From contig JAPWDM010000022.1 in the NCBI GenBank assembly GCA_035578155.1, positions 6,648,783 to 6,712,782 of the forward strand: DNA of 64,000 bases, given 5' to 3'. Below the pieces are notes generated by a model. That model was not told the DNA's origin. It did no database searches and worked only from the letters and a program-made list of their open reading frames with translations. The stretch's first letter is position 1. Each line of letters starts with the position of its first letter. The DNA comes from Brachynemurus nebulosus (Eukaryota > Arthropoda > Insecta > Neuroptera > Myrmeleontidae). Of this stretch, positions 15,322 through 28,397 are shown in pieces. The position numbers were made by a program, and so were the translations under genes.

Positions 15322-16196
15322 GAAATACCACTCACTCACTCATCACAAATTCTCCAAAACTACAATACCTACATAATTGAAATTTGGCATGTAGGTGCCT
15401 ATTGGGTCGTAGGCGCTCGCTAAGAAAGGGTTTTGCAAAATCTTTTGTCTAACCGTCGAAATTTACGAAAAACCGTAAAAAATTAATTTTCTATTTCTGT
15501 ACACAGCAGTCTGTGGCCAATTTGTCAAAATATACAAAAAATTGTTAGTTACCATGTATTTGCAGAAAAATGATTTTTGTAATAAAAACTAATAGCTGAG
15601 GTTACTATTATATTTAATTAATACATATTATTGCTTCTTACTGACATTCTTAATTTGAATATTTCTGATATAAATTTATTCAAATTTAATTAAATTAATT
15701 ACTATTATTGATTGTGTAAATATATTTACTAATCCTGTTTACTGTTACCAATACAGAAGAGTAAGTCAGTGTAAGTTTAATGCCGACTATTTTCATATTA
15801 TACTACAATAAATATGTTTTACAATTTTTTATAATATACAAACAGATAATTAGAAGATCATTAAGCAAAACAGTACTACGGAGATATGATTGTGATGTGT
15901 GTCGTATCACAGTGACGTTGACGAGCGAACTCTTTCATTTTTCTCTATCGTATCTCAAATTAAGAAGATAAATTGTATTAAAATTTGATCCGGTAACGAA
16001 GAAGCAATTATAAAACAAAAAAGAATATAAGTTAAGTATCATAAATAAGCTAGAGTTAATAAATAGAATTGTTCAGTAGCAATTCTTAAATAATTTTTTT
16101 TTTTTTTTTTGTTATTAAAATAAAACTTTTAAACTCTTTAAATTTTGAATAAGGTAGCCATTTTTCAATTGGAAATAGTTATTCCTATTATCAGTT
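15316..16196. other. Non-coding; degenerate repeat then plain AT-rich DNA
   Basis: 15316-15480 has one degenerate unit with 'attgaaatttggcatgtagg' of the type seen in several tandem families here. The remainder shows no gene. Confidence 0.45.
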
Positions 16197-16610
16197 ATGG
16201 AAGAGGAAATTATTATAGTCAACCATGGCGCCTGCCTATTTTCCTCCCTTTCCTATTTGATGTACGGTCATGTCTTAATGGCTGCTCAAATTCGTGCTAA
16301 CATTGTTAGTCATGTGTCAAATAACTGGGAAAGATTTAGACTTTTTACTCAGGAGCAATCGGGATCTCCTTATATTACAAAACGTCGGTACGTCACCGAA
16401 ATGTCTAGACCTCACAACTATGGTACTACTTGCGAACTTAAGGCGGCGGGGGAGATATTCCCTTATGAGTTTCAAGTGTTTCAGGGTGGCATTCTTCTTG
16501 CTACCTTTGGGGAAGCACTACAAGGAGTTAAACGAATCCGATTCATAGGAAATTTTAATGCAGGACATTTTGATGTTTTAATTCCGTTGGCTGAATCCAC
16601 AAACCCTGGT
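16197..16610 (+). pseudogene. OTU-like cysteine protease domain, isolated fragment
   Basis: From the ATG the frame reads GACLFSSLSYLMYG near residue 12, then IRANIVSHVSNNWERF, YGTTCELKAAGEIFPYEFQV and near the end RIRFIGNFNAGHFDVLIPL. This is the OTU fold: nucleophile Cys in G-x-C-L-F, and the C-terminal His in G-H-F-D. The usual Asp just before the Gly-x-Cys is not at its place (NHGAC). OTU domains of this sequence type are carried by arthropod transposons, including some Helitrons/Helentrons. The coding sequence runs into a short TA run at about 16610 and ends in nonsense residues, so this is a truncated transposon ORF rather than a host deubiquitinase. Confidence 0.75.
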
Positions 16611-16739
16611 ATATATATATATAAAAGCGAAATGTGTACTATCTTTATCTATTCCTAATTGTTTCGAGAAAACGGTAGTAGAGATCAAAAAATAACGAAA
16701 GAAAAGTATAGGTAAATTTGACATACGAATCGAAACAAA

Positions 16740-17839
16740 AATGTTAGAGTTAAATGAAAGTTATCCCGCAGGACCGTAGGGCCCCAAAAAAGGGTTTAAA
16801 AAAACAGTGGGACGTATCATTACTAAATTTTTCGTAAATACTATTGAGATTCTGAAAAAAATAAACGTTACTTTATAATTAGTTCTTAAGGTCCGAAGGT
16901 CTCAAAAAGAACTAAAAATAATATTGGCTGGGCGAATCTTGACTTAATTTTGCTCAAATAGTACTGAGATTCTGAAAAAAGTGAACGTGAGGTTAAAATT
17001 GCTCTAGGGTTCTGGAGACTCAAAGAAACCCAAGATAAACGACTGAATGGATCTTAACCTTTACTCACATATTATTAAGAAACTGAAACAAATTAACGCG
17101 AGTTTGTAAATATTCTCCAGAACCTTGGGAGCTCGAATCGTCTCGCAAATGTACGTACGTACATTTGTCACGTACTCTTAAAGTTATCAATGTGACTGTC
17201 TGAAGGTATGAAAATTAGATATGTTATTGAAATATGAAAATACCAGAGAATTTCAGTATATCTGATTTAAAATTAAGTTGAGGTCAAAATTAATCCGCAA
17301 GGCTAATCGAATAGGACTCTAATAAAACAGCTGGTCCGATCTTGACACAATTTTATCAAACTATGTTATTGAAATAAGAATAAGATTATTTTAAAGTCGC
17401 TGGGCGTGCCAAGCGATGTACTTACTATAAGGAACTGATTTTGTATAAAATTTCAAAACATCAAATTTAAATGAACATGTAGTCGAAATTGTCCATCAGT
17501 GACACCAAATAAATTCCAAATTAAAAAGCTGACGAAATTTTGACAAAATTTTGCCAAAAACTATAGAGATCTCCGAAAAAGATGAAAGAGGGGGTTAAAA
17601 TTTTCCCTAAGGCCTTGATTCCCTGAAAGGTCCACGCACGTGAAGTTTTTGCGGTGCGAATATTAGCGACCTTATTAAAATATGAAGATAGATTACAAAG
17701 TCGTTGGACGAGCAGACCCCAGCGCTATAAATAATTGACTTGGCTTAGAATTTCGGAATATCTGATTTAATTTATTTTAAGAAATCTAATTGGACCTATA
17801 ATTTAGAATATTTAACGTGGGTGGAACCACGGGCCACAG

Positions 17840-17842
<3 letters not shown>
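16740..17842 (+). repeat. Degenerate tandem repeat (about 125-bp units)
   Basis: Units share 'tattgagattctgaaaaaa', 'aacgt.a..ttaaaatt' and 'ggt.c.gaggctcaaaaag', e.g. at about 16790, 16915 and 17030, decaying afterwards. The same family occurs inverted at 33950-34975 (there 'caggatctgaatagtatttg' and 'gtccagccgtttgatttg'). The block ends with 'ggaaccacgggccacagcta' joined to a (TA)n array. It looks like a non-coding repeat module of a transposon. Confidence 0.65.
17146..17167. repeat. Perfect 22-bp palindrome
   Basis: Two 11-base arms, CAAATGTACGT and its exact complement, with no spacer, inside the degenerate tandem repeat. Confidence 0.85.
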
Positions 17843-17886
<44 letters not shown>

Positions 17887-17891
17887 ATATA

Positions 17892-17960
<69 letters not shown>
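17843..17960. repeat. (TA)n microsatellite with TGTA interruptions
   Basis: TA run with GTG interruptions near 17882 and 17898, located at the joint between the tandem repeat block and family B copy X. Confidence 0.95.
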
Positions 17961-17965
<5 letters not shown>

Positions 17966-19305
17966 TTTTTCCGCTACCTTTTAATATGTGTAAGGCCCCC
18001 CTATGGAAGTTAAGAGCTCAAATTTGGTATCCGATGCACAACAATACTATCAAACTGGGGTCAAATTTTGGGCAAATTTTGGATCCGACCCAACCTTTAA
18101 GGGGGTGGTGGGGGGCGGGGGCGGAAGAGCAATAAAACTTTTCCAAACCGGTTGGAAATAATGTTTCGGTCAATTATCTACAACATATCCAAAATTCAGC
18201 TTCCTAGGATGATTTTGAGGGATTAGAGGGGGGAAAAACGATTTTCGCTGGATCTATCACGCCCGCAGTCCCCCAGAATTAACGTAGAGGGTTGAAATTT
18301 GGTGTGTTGATAGAGTTCATACCTAGGTTGTGATTTTTGGTTTTAATATTTTACCCCCACCCCCACAAGCTACAATTTCACGCTTTTTCGACGTTTTCGA
18401 AGTTTGTACCACTCGCACAGGTCACCCAAATAAACCTAGAGGGCTGAAATTGTGAATTCGGATTGAATTAGTATCAAGGGGGTGCCTTTCGGGGGTCTCA
18501 ACTTTTAACCTTTGCCCCCACCATTTTTATATCAAAAAGAACATGATTTTTCTTCTTTTTTAACAGTTTCGTTCTGGTCAAAATCTCCCCAATTAACCTA
18601 GAAGGCTGAAATTTTGTGTACAGGTTAAATTAATAGCCAGCCACTGCTTTTTGGAGGTTTCAACTTTTAACCCTTACACGATTTTTACGCCAATATTTCC
18701 TTGATTTTTTTGCTTTTTCTCTAACACGTCTAGAGACTCTCTAAGGGAAACCTAGAGGGCTGAAATTTTGTACATGTATTGAGTTAGTATCCAGCTAGTG
18801 CTTTTTAGGGATTCGACATTACTTTTCCCCCCACTTCTATCATTTTTAGATCGAAATTCAGTAGTATTGTTAAATGTTTTTTAAATGCTTTATCTTTATT
18901 CTAATACAAGCAGGCTTATAGTAATTTTAAAAATTAAAAAAAAAATGAACATACTTTTTTTAACAAATGCAGTCTACTATTTAAGGTCCTTTTTTAATAT
19001 TTAAAAATAAAACACAAAGGCAATTGGCGGATAAGCATGAGTAGGAATGCCCTCGTACGAATTGTGTTGGCTTTTTTCCTGCTAACCACTATCGGCACAA
19101 AATGGAAATTTACTAAGGTTCAGCCCTTAAAACCTTTTTTTAAAGCCCCGATCAGCCGGACACTGATCATCAGTTTTGAAACCACCAAAATGACAAATCG
19201 CTTGTAAACTTTCAATCACATTTCGCTTGTAGACATTCAATACCGAAGATGAAGGGAAAAATTCGACTTCCGTGATGAGGCCCCGCTGCTCACAGCGTTT
19301 TTTTA
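17961..19305 (+). repeat. Family B, copy X
   Basis: Starts after the TA array with 'ccgctaccttttaatatgtg', followed by 'cccctatggaagttaagag'. It contains four units of about 155 bp, each with 'agagggctgaaattttgt' or a close form (about 18283, 18437, 18596, 18747). It then has 'aaaggcaattggcggataag' and ends near 'ccccgctgctcacagcg'. The left segment found in copies Y and Z is absent; the TA run joins it to an unrelated repeat instead. No coding function seen. Confidence 0.8.
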
Positions 19306-19613
19306 AATTAAAATTAACCAGATATTTTAAGCATGTGTAATGAAGATTTTCTTTTTTTAATTGAAATTTTAATTAAAACAGGATAATGAAGGTAATGTCA
19401 TGATATAATATTATTAAATATTATAGAAAGATAACATAATAATAATGTTTATATGCCAGGAAAAAAATTTTTCTACTCCTACTATTAAAAGTAACATTTT
19501 GTGCGCGGCTAACTATATGTAAAAATTAACAATTGCCCACACTGTACGGAAATACAATGGGAAATTTTTTCCCACGCCTTAATATAATAAAAAAGTAGGC
19601 TGTTCCGTTAGTT
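19306..19613. other. Spacer between family B copies X and Y
   Basis: AT-rich sequence, nothing recognised. Confidence 0.4.
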
Positions 19614-19737
19614 TATTAGTCGAATTTTCTCCGAAAAATTAGACTTATACAGTCTATACGATAAGAGCTGCGAGAGGCGAGAGTAGGGGCGCTATCCGTT
19701 TTCGGACCCGTAGAACACGAATATGTAGAAAAAAAAG

Positions 19738-19815
<78 letters not shown>

Positions 19816-21000
19816 CCGCCACCTTTTAATTTGTGTAGGGCCCCCCTATGGAAGTTAAGAGATGAAATTTGGTAAATGGGGCTCATTTTCGAGGCACCTC
19901 ATACTATCAAAGTGGGGTCAAATTTTGGGCAAATTTCTTTTCTGACCCGACCTTTAAGGGGGTGGTGGGGGGCGGAAAGCAATAAAACTTTTCCAAACCG
20001 GTTTTAAATAATGTTTCGGTCAATTGTCTACAACATATCCAAAATTCAGCTTCCTAGGATGATTTGGTGGGAGTAGAGGGGGGAAAAACGATTTTCGCTG
20101 GGTCTAACAGGCCCACAGCCCCGCAGGATTAACGTAGAGGGTTGAAATTTGGTGTGTTGATAAAGTTCGTACCTAGGTTGTGCTTTTTGGAGGTTTTAAT
20201 ATTTTACCCCCCACCCCCCTCACTTTTAAGCTACAATTTCATGCATTTTCGACGTTTTCGAAGTTTGTACCACTCGCACAGGTCACCCAAATAAACCTAG
20301 AGGGCTGAAATTTTGTATTCGGATTGAGTTAGTATCAAGGGGTGCCTTTTGGTAGTTTCGACTTTCAAACCCTACCGCCACCATTTTTATACCCAAAAGA
20401 ACATGATTTTGCTTGTTTTTTAACAGTTTCGTTCGGGTCAAAATCTCCCCAAATAAACCTAGAGGGCTGAAATTTTGTGTACAGGTTAAGCTAATAGCCA
20501 GACACTGTTTTTTGGGGGTTTCAACTTTTAACCCTTACCCCCACGATTTTTACGCCAATATTTCCTTAATTTTTTTGCTTGTTTTCTAACACGTCTAGAG
20601 ACTCTCTAAGGAAACCTAGAGGGCTGAAATTTTGTACGTGTACTCAGTTAGTATCCAGCTAGTACCTTTTAGGGAGTCCACATTACTTTTCCCCCCACTT
20701 CTTCCATTTTTACATCGGAATTGAATGCTATTGTTAAATGTGTTTTAAATGCATTACTTTTATTCTAAATACAAGTAGGCGAATAGTAATTTTAAAAAAT
20801 TTAAAAAAAAGTGAATACAATTTTTTAACAAATGAAATACATACATATTAAGTAATTTGAAAATGTTATTAAAGTCACTCTTTATTCATAAATTAGGAAT
20901 TTTGGATTTTTATTATTTATAAAATAGAAATTTTGGATTTTTTTGGAAAGAAAAAATATCTTCATAAAAGCCTTCCAGTTTACTATTTAAGTTCCTTTTT
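19614..21000 (+). repeat. Family B, copy Y (left part, interrupted)
   Basis: Has the complete left segment, a (TA)n array (19742-19813), 'cccgccaccttttaatttgt', and four units of about 155 bp (about 20137, 20298, 20458, 20617). It is cut at 'gttccttttt' by a family H insertion and resumes at 22078 with 'tttaatatttaaaaataaaa', as shown by comparison with copies X (18990) and Z (23671). Confidence 0.85.
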
Positions 21001-22077
<1,077 letters not shown>

Positions 22078-22230
22078 TTTAATATTTAAAAATAAAACAC
22101 AAAGGCAATTGGCGGATAAGCATGAGTAGGAATGCCCTCGTACGAATTGTGTTGGCTTTTTCCCTGTTAACTGCTATCGGCACAAAATTGAAATTTACTG
22201 AGATTCAGCCCTTAAAAACTTAAAACCTTT
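22078..22230 (+). repeat. Family B, copy Y (right part)
   Basis: Continues copy Y after the family H insertion ('aatatttaaaaataaaacac', 'ggcaattggcggataagcat', 'ttcagcccttaaaaactt') and is itself cut short where copy Z begins. Confidence 0.8.
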
Positions 22231-22356
22231 TTAGTCGAATTTTTCCTTGAAAAAATTAGACTTATACAGTCTGTACGACAAGAACGGTGAGGGGCGAGAG
22301 TAGGGGCGCTATCCGTTTTCGGACCCGTAGAACACGAATAAGTAGAAAAAAAAGTG

Positions 22357-22432
<76 letters not shown>

Positions 22433-23590
22433 CCGCCACCTTTTAATTTGTGTAGGGCCCCCCTATGGAAGTTAAGAGATGAAATTTGGTAAATGGGACT
22501 CATTTTCGATGCACCTCATACTATCAAAGTGGGGTCAAATTTTGGGAAAATTTTTGATCCGACCCAACTTTTAAGGGAGTGGTGGGGGCGGAAAAGCAAT
22601 AAAACTTTTCCAAACCGTTTGAAAATAATGTTTCGGTCAATTATCTACAACATATCCAAAATTCAGCTTCCTAGGATGATTTGGCGGGAGTGGAGGGGGA
22701 AAAACGATTTTCGCTGGATTTAACACGCCTCCAGCCCCCCAGAATTAACGTAGAGGATTGAATTTTGGTGTGTTGATAGAGTTCATACCTAGGTTATGCT
22801 TTTTGGAGGTTTTAATATTTTACCCCCACCCCCCTCATTTTTAAGCTACAATTTCATGCTTTTTTGACGTTTTCGAAGTTTGTACCACCCACACAGGTCA
22901 CCCAAATAAACCTAGAGGGCTGACATTTTGTATTGGGATTGAGTCAGTATCAAGGGGGTGCCTTTTGTGGGTCTCAACTTTTAACCCTTACCCTCACCAT
23001 TTTTATACCAAAAAGAACATCATTTTTCTTGTTTTTTAACAGTTTCGTTCGGGTCAAAATCTCCCCAAATAAACCTAGAGGGCTGAAATTTTGTGTACAA
23101 GTTAAGTTAATAGCCAGCCACTGCTTTTTGGAGGTTTCAACTTTTAACCCTTACCCCCACGATTTTTACGCCAATATTTTCTTGATTTTTTTGCTTTTTT
23201 TCTAACACGTCTAGAAGCTTTCTAAGAAAACATACAGAGCTGAAATTTTGTACGTGTATTGAGTTAGTATCCAGCTAGTGCCTTTTAGGGATTAAACATT
23301 ACTTTTCCCCCCACTTCTCCCATTTTTACATCGGAATTCAGTGGTATTGTAAATGTGTTTTAAATGAATTATCTTTATTCTGACACACAGTAGGCGAATA
23401 GTAATTTTAAAAAATTAAAAAAAAAATGAATTTACTTTTTTAACAACAGCAATACATACATATAGGTAGTTGCATACATACATATTATATTACATATAGG
23501 TAATTCTATATGTATACATACATATAAAGTAGGAATTTTGGATTTTTATTATTTATAAAATAATTTTTTATTTTTTATTTTTTCTTTTTT

Positions 23591-23621
<31 letters not shown>

Positions 23622-23990
23622 GAAAGAAAAAATATCTTTATAAAGGCCTTCCAGTTTACTATTTAAGGTCCTTTTTTAATATTTAAAACTAAAACATAAA
23701 GGCAATTAGCGGATAAACATGGGCAGGAATGTCCTCATACGAATTGTGTTGGTTTTTTTTCTGCTACCTGTTTTCGGCACAAAATTGAAATTTACTGAGA
23801 TACAGCCCTTAAAAACTTAAAACCTTTTTTTAAAGCCTCGATCAGCCGAACATTCAACACCAGTTTTGAAACCAACAAAATGACAATTCGGTTGTAGATT
23901 TTCAATCACATTTCGCTTGTAGACATTCAATACCGAAGATGAAGGGGAAAATTCGACTACCGTGATGGGGCCCCGCTGCTAACGGCGTTT
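22231..23990 (+). repeat. Family B, copy Z (most complete)
   Basis: Left segment, (TA)n array (22361-22430), 'cccgccaccttttaatttgt', four units of about 155 bp (about 22749, 22911, 23075, 23231), a poly-T tract near 23585-23621, then the uninterrupted 'ggtccttttttaatattt' junction and the right end 'ggggccccgctgctaacggc'. No ORF with recognisable product. Confidence 0.85.
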
Positions 23991-24274
23991 TTTAATATAT
24001 AATATATAGAAATAATACTAAAAATATACATATATGTATGTTGATTATTTATTATTGTTTCCATAGTTTCAAAGTATGTTTTGGCAAAAATTTGAACATC
24101 TTAGCATTGACATTATAAATTAAAAAATTTTTTACTACTTATTTAAATTTTATTTTAATTATTTATGCTAATTTTACGAAAAAAAATGTGCTTGTAGAAA
24201 AAGTATAGTGTAAAATACGTGGATAAAGCTTATTTCTCACTTATTTTACAATATACTATTAAAGAACTGGATCG

Positions 24275-24900
24275 ATTTTGAAAATTTTTTCACTATTAAT
24301 CAATAATGTTAGAAAGCTAAACAATTTTTAATGGGCTTAAAATATCTTATATGAGATCCGTTAGCCTATTGGGAACCTAAATACCCCTGTCGCAGCATCT
24401 GCATAACATAGCGAATTTCCAAATTTTGGGGACTGGCGGATCTCATCTAAGAACTGTACCTATTTAAAATAGTTTAGCTTTCTAAGAGTAAAAGATTTTT
24501 TAAAATCGGCTGGGTAATTAGTTTTGATATTTTTGGAACCCAAGAACCCGAACGGACTTTGTGCAGCATAGTTGGATCCATCTAAAATAATTTAGTTCTC
24601 TAACAGTGAAAAAATTTTCAAAATCGGTCGGTTAGTTTATTTTTTACAATAATGGGAACAGTAAACCCTGGCGGAAATCATACAACATAACCTTTATTCA
24701 TCTAAAATAATTTTAGTAAAAAGTTTATCCTAACAGTAAAAAACGGGTCCTAGGGATCTCATATAACTTATGGTAGTTCGTAAGGTTCTTGTGGACATCA
24801 TTTAATTACTTAATGAATTCAAATACTTTAACTTACTAACGGTGAAAAAATTTTCAAAATTTTCGACATTCGCTAAAAAAATCATTGAAAAATATTTGAT
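24275..24900 (+). repeat. Degenerate tandem repeat
   Basis: Units of about 120 bp share 'tttcaaaatcggtcggttag'-like and 'catctaaaataatttag' phrases plus 'aacagtgaaaaaatttt', four or more copies. A 40-bp piece of family H lies inside (24382-24420). Confidence 0.6.
24382..24420 (-). mobile_element. Family H 3'-terminal fragment
   Basis: Reads 'tacccctgtcgcagcatct' then 'gcataacatagcgaatttcc', the complement of the H 3' end including the hairpin. It is flanked by A (T on the element strand), as in the other copies. Confidence 0.75.
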
Positions 24901-25084
24901 ATGTTTCGATCAATTAATGGTCAATATCAGCAAATAAAAGTTACTAAAATCGAAGAAAAGAATGAGTTATTTGTCCGTAGAAATTAAAATACAAATTCTG
25001 AAAACGAGCAAAGAAATATTGAAAAAACTAGATCGGCAAAACATTCTGACAAATAACATTACCCAACTAATACTTGCCAATTTG

Positions 25085-26000
25085 AATGAAACTTAACATA
25101 CTTATTAAACAGCGAAAAATATTAAATACGTGTTTTTTTATTTCGGCTAAATACGCTTTTTAGGAGTAGAAAACACCATTCAACCTCTGTAGATGAAAAC
25201 AGTTATAGCTAAATATTTTTGAAACGACATATTTTCTGAAAAAAGGGCTGAGTACGAAATTTGTAGAATTTAAAGCGATGCACTTGATAGTGACCCTGAA
25301 ATCGATTTTCAAGGTCAGTTGAAAATGATTAGCCATTGCCGAACTTTGACCATATCCTGTACCTATAAGCAGTAATTTCATGTATTGACTCAATCTATCT
25401 TCAAAATTGATTTGTTGCGTTATTTTTCTAAAATAAAAAAAATAAAAACCTGACGAAATGGAAAAATAGGCGCAAATTTATAGAAAAAATTAGAAGAAAA
25501 CATTTTTGTAAGTAATTTTAGAAGTAAAGTTAAGAAAAGATTTAATATCACTCCAATTGTAAGTTAAACATTAACTTTATGTTATATTAGAAATTTTCAA
25601 AATTTTTTAAAATTTTTATTGCTACTCTATAGTTATCATATTAGGAATTCAATTCAACATATGATTAACTATTATTTTTCCGATTGCGATTGAGCAAGTA
25701 TTTTTCAAAATTACTTCTTGATCACTTATTTTCTATCTTGCATGTGAAATTCGTTCGAATATACTTTGAACCATTTAGGGATGAAAAGTAAACTACTCCT
25801 TTTGAAAAATATTAAATGATTTTCAAATGACTTTGGAAATTGACCTCAAGGTCAACTTCAAAGTCATCATCAAGTGCATCACTTTGAACTCTATAACTTT
25901 GGTCCTAAGCACTTTTTTCAGAAAATATATCGTACCATAATCCACTTCTATGTTGATTCCTGGTCTCTTTTCCTGCGTTTCTAATATTTATGTCAATAAA
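25085..26000. repeat. Old, diverged inverted repeat
   Basis: The left arm (about 25200-25335: 'acatattttctgaaaaaagg', 'gatgcacttgat', 'ttcaaggtcagttgaaaatg') and the inverted right arm (about 25815-25945: 'atatattttctgaaaaaagt', 'gatgcacttgat', 'gtcaatttccaaagtc') pair over about 130 bp with many differences. The centre is near 25570. Likely a decayed foldback element. Confidence 0.6.
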
Positions 26001-26008
26001 AAATGTGC

Positions 26009-26165
26009 TACCGTAGACAAGGATGAATAGGTACGCATTCAGACTTCACACCGTATTTTTTTGTATTTATTTTATGAGTACCTAATCTTTAATATATTAA
26101 AAATTTACGCGAAGATGGTCACTTTATCAGCAGTATCCAAAAAAATTTAAAAATATCGGTGGTTT
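26009..26165 (+). repeat. Repeat end shared, inverted, with 52485-52640
   Basis: Starts TACCGTAGAC and matches the complement of 52640-52485 almost base for base ('attcagacttcacaccgtat', 'gatggtcactttatca', 'atatcggtggt'). It probably marks one terminus of a transposon family with TACCGTAG ends. Confidence 0.75.
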
Positions 26166-26474
26166 TTGAAAAATTAACAAAAATCGTATAATTTCTTCTC
26201 TATGAAAAATTGGGGTCAAAAGAGACGAGAAAAGAGTAAATGGGGACAACCCGTAGGGTCGACCAAAATTGAAATTCTAATATAAAATAATTTCGAACTT
26301 TTTGTATTTATACATTCAAAAAAGAAATAATAGGTACTTGATGATTTTCTGTAAAAATAAACGTAGAATCTAAAATAAAGTTTATATACTCCTGTCGTTT
26401 ACCCCTAAGTTTATATTCCTCCTATTCTTATTTTAGTTCAAAAAATAATTTTTCAAAAGACTAAGACATAATAA

Positions 26475-26610
26475 TTAATAACAGTGAGATTCTACGTCCA
26501 TTTTCAGACTTTTGTCTCATACAGACGTTACCTAGAATTTTTTTTATCTACAAAAACATCAGTCTACAGAATTTAATTTATTAGTTAGGAAAATAATTCA
26601 AATATGTCTC
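26475..26610 (+). repeat. Dispersed repeat shared with 7761-7885
   Basis: Second copy of the unit with 'ttctacgtccattttcagac', 'tttatctacaaaaacatcag' and 'gaaaataattcaaata'. Confidence 0.65.
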
Positions 26611-26884
26611 ACTAACAATAAATGTCTTAAATGAGTTTAAAAAATCAAAACGATACTGTTTATTAAATTGCGTAAAAGCTAGTAAATGCAATAACAGATA
26701 TGATGAATTTATAAGGATTTTCTTGTACTACAAAATCTTAAAAATATGGAAACGCGTACTTTTTTTTCGTTAATTGTGTTTTATTCTTTTGCACAAAATT
26801 TTAAAAATACTTTATTTTCTTAAGAAAGGGAGGCAACTTTAGTCACAGATATGCCTATGAACAGTTTTTGGTAATCCGGGAAAA

Positions 26885-27650
26885 ACGAAAACACTTTTTA
26901 AAATTTTTTTATTGTTAAAATCGAAATGTTCTTTTAAAGAGGGTTAAAATTACCATATTTTATATTAAAATTTTGACACAATCACTCCCTAATTAACGAG
27001 CCTTACTTAATATTAGCAAATTGAGAAAAAACACGTCAATTAGATTTTTTTACACAGATTTTATTTGTTATATAATTCAAAAGGATATTTTAAAAATGTG
27101 TATGAATGGCTTTCATTAAATAAATTTCAATATATTTTCCATTTATTTTAACAGTGGAATGTCCTTATTAGTGGCTATACTTTCGGCTTGGAGCGAATTA
27201 GACGAAGATTTTCTTCTAAAACCAAATTTAATAATTAATTAAAGAAATAAAAAAAAAATTGTGGATTTCCTACCGTTCAAATATAATCTTTATTGTATGT
27301 AAAAATGTTATTACATTTTTTCAAAAAACTGTAAGTAAACTGTAAAATTTTCTTTACAAATATGTTAAAATAGAGAAATGTTTCCTTTTTAATTTATTTT
27401 TAACTCTTTTTAAATGATTCACTTTAAAATTTTTTAATATTTCTTAATCGAAATCTCATAAAAGAATGTGTCAAAATTTAAAAAAATTTTTCTTTGTTAA
27501 AAAAAAAAATTGAATGTGCAAAATTATTTAATATTAGAATGCTCTGATTATACAATTCTAATCATAACTGTATTGTCAATTGGATAGAAAATTACGTAAA
27601 AATATTATTGTTTGAATATGATTTAACGTAATTTTTATACGATTGAAGCA
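26885..27650 (+). repeat. Long diverged direct repeat with 59375-60185
   Basis: Shared order: 'tattgttaaaatcgaaa.g', 'ttgagaaaaaacacgtca', 'aattcaaaaggatatttta', then 'ttgaatgtgcaaa', 'attctaatcataac' and 'gatagaaaattacgtaaaaa'. Both copies are non-coding. Either an old transposon copy or an ancient local duplication. Confidence 0.7.
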
Positions 27651-27934
27651 AACTCTTATTAATTTTAGGAAGGTGTAAATATAATCTAAATTCTGATCAT
27701 ATCACATAACAGATATCGTCGGGATTTTTTTTGTAAAAAAAAATGGAACAGAGATACATTATAAAAACATTTAACTGACAGAGAAATAGAATATAGCCGA
27801 ATTGTTAAATTGGATTAAAAAAATCATGACACGCTACTTATAAAGCGGTTTTTTTCGAATTTAGCTCGCAAAAAATGAGACAGAAAAAAAAAGAATGCGA
27901 GTGCGAGTGAAATGGAGAACGACATATTTCCTAG
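27651..27934. other. Non-coding, no feature seen
   Basis: AT-rich sequence without recognisable content. Confidence 0.4.
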
Positions 27935-28202
27935 TTTTTCTCGAAAAGTAAGTAATTTAGAGCAACGGTATAAAAACATTTTTTATGCATTTTACCTTTT
28001 ACAATGGCTTAGTGTAAAAAAAAATTTGAAAAATTGCTTAATTCTGGCAAAAAACTCATTTTGTTGACAAAAAACGCCCGGAAAACCTACTTCTGGGCAT
28101 CCGACGTGTCTGGCTAACGAACTCATCCAACGATTTGGAAAATCGAATTCGCACACAAAATTTCATAAGCATTAAACGTTTCGTTCGAGAGTTATCGCGC
28201 GG

Positions 28203-28276
<74 letters not shown>

Positions 28277-28397
28277 TTTAGTGAATATCATTTTCGTATT
28301 CTAGGGACCTCAAAACATATTTCTGATATGGTCTCGGGCTTAGGTCGCACCATGACACCTGGCGTAAAAGCTGAATTTCCAGTTTTGGAAATTCGCT
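27935..28397 (-). mobile_element. Family H copy
   Basis: Minus-strand H unit with a (TA)n array (28205-28273), 'gcatccgacgtgtctggcta', 'tttcgttcgagagttatcg', 'aattttagtgaatatcattt' and the 5' terminus at 28397 (GGAAATTCGCT, then AAT). It lacks the 3' hairpin end and is diverged from the composite copies. Confidence 0.75.
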
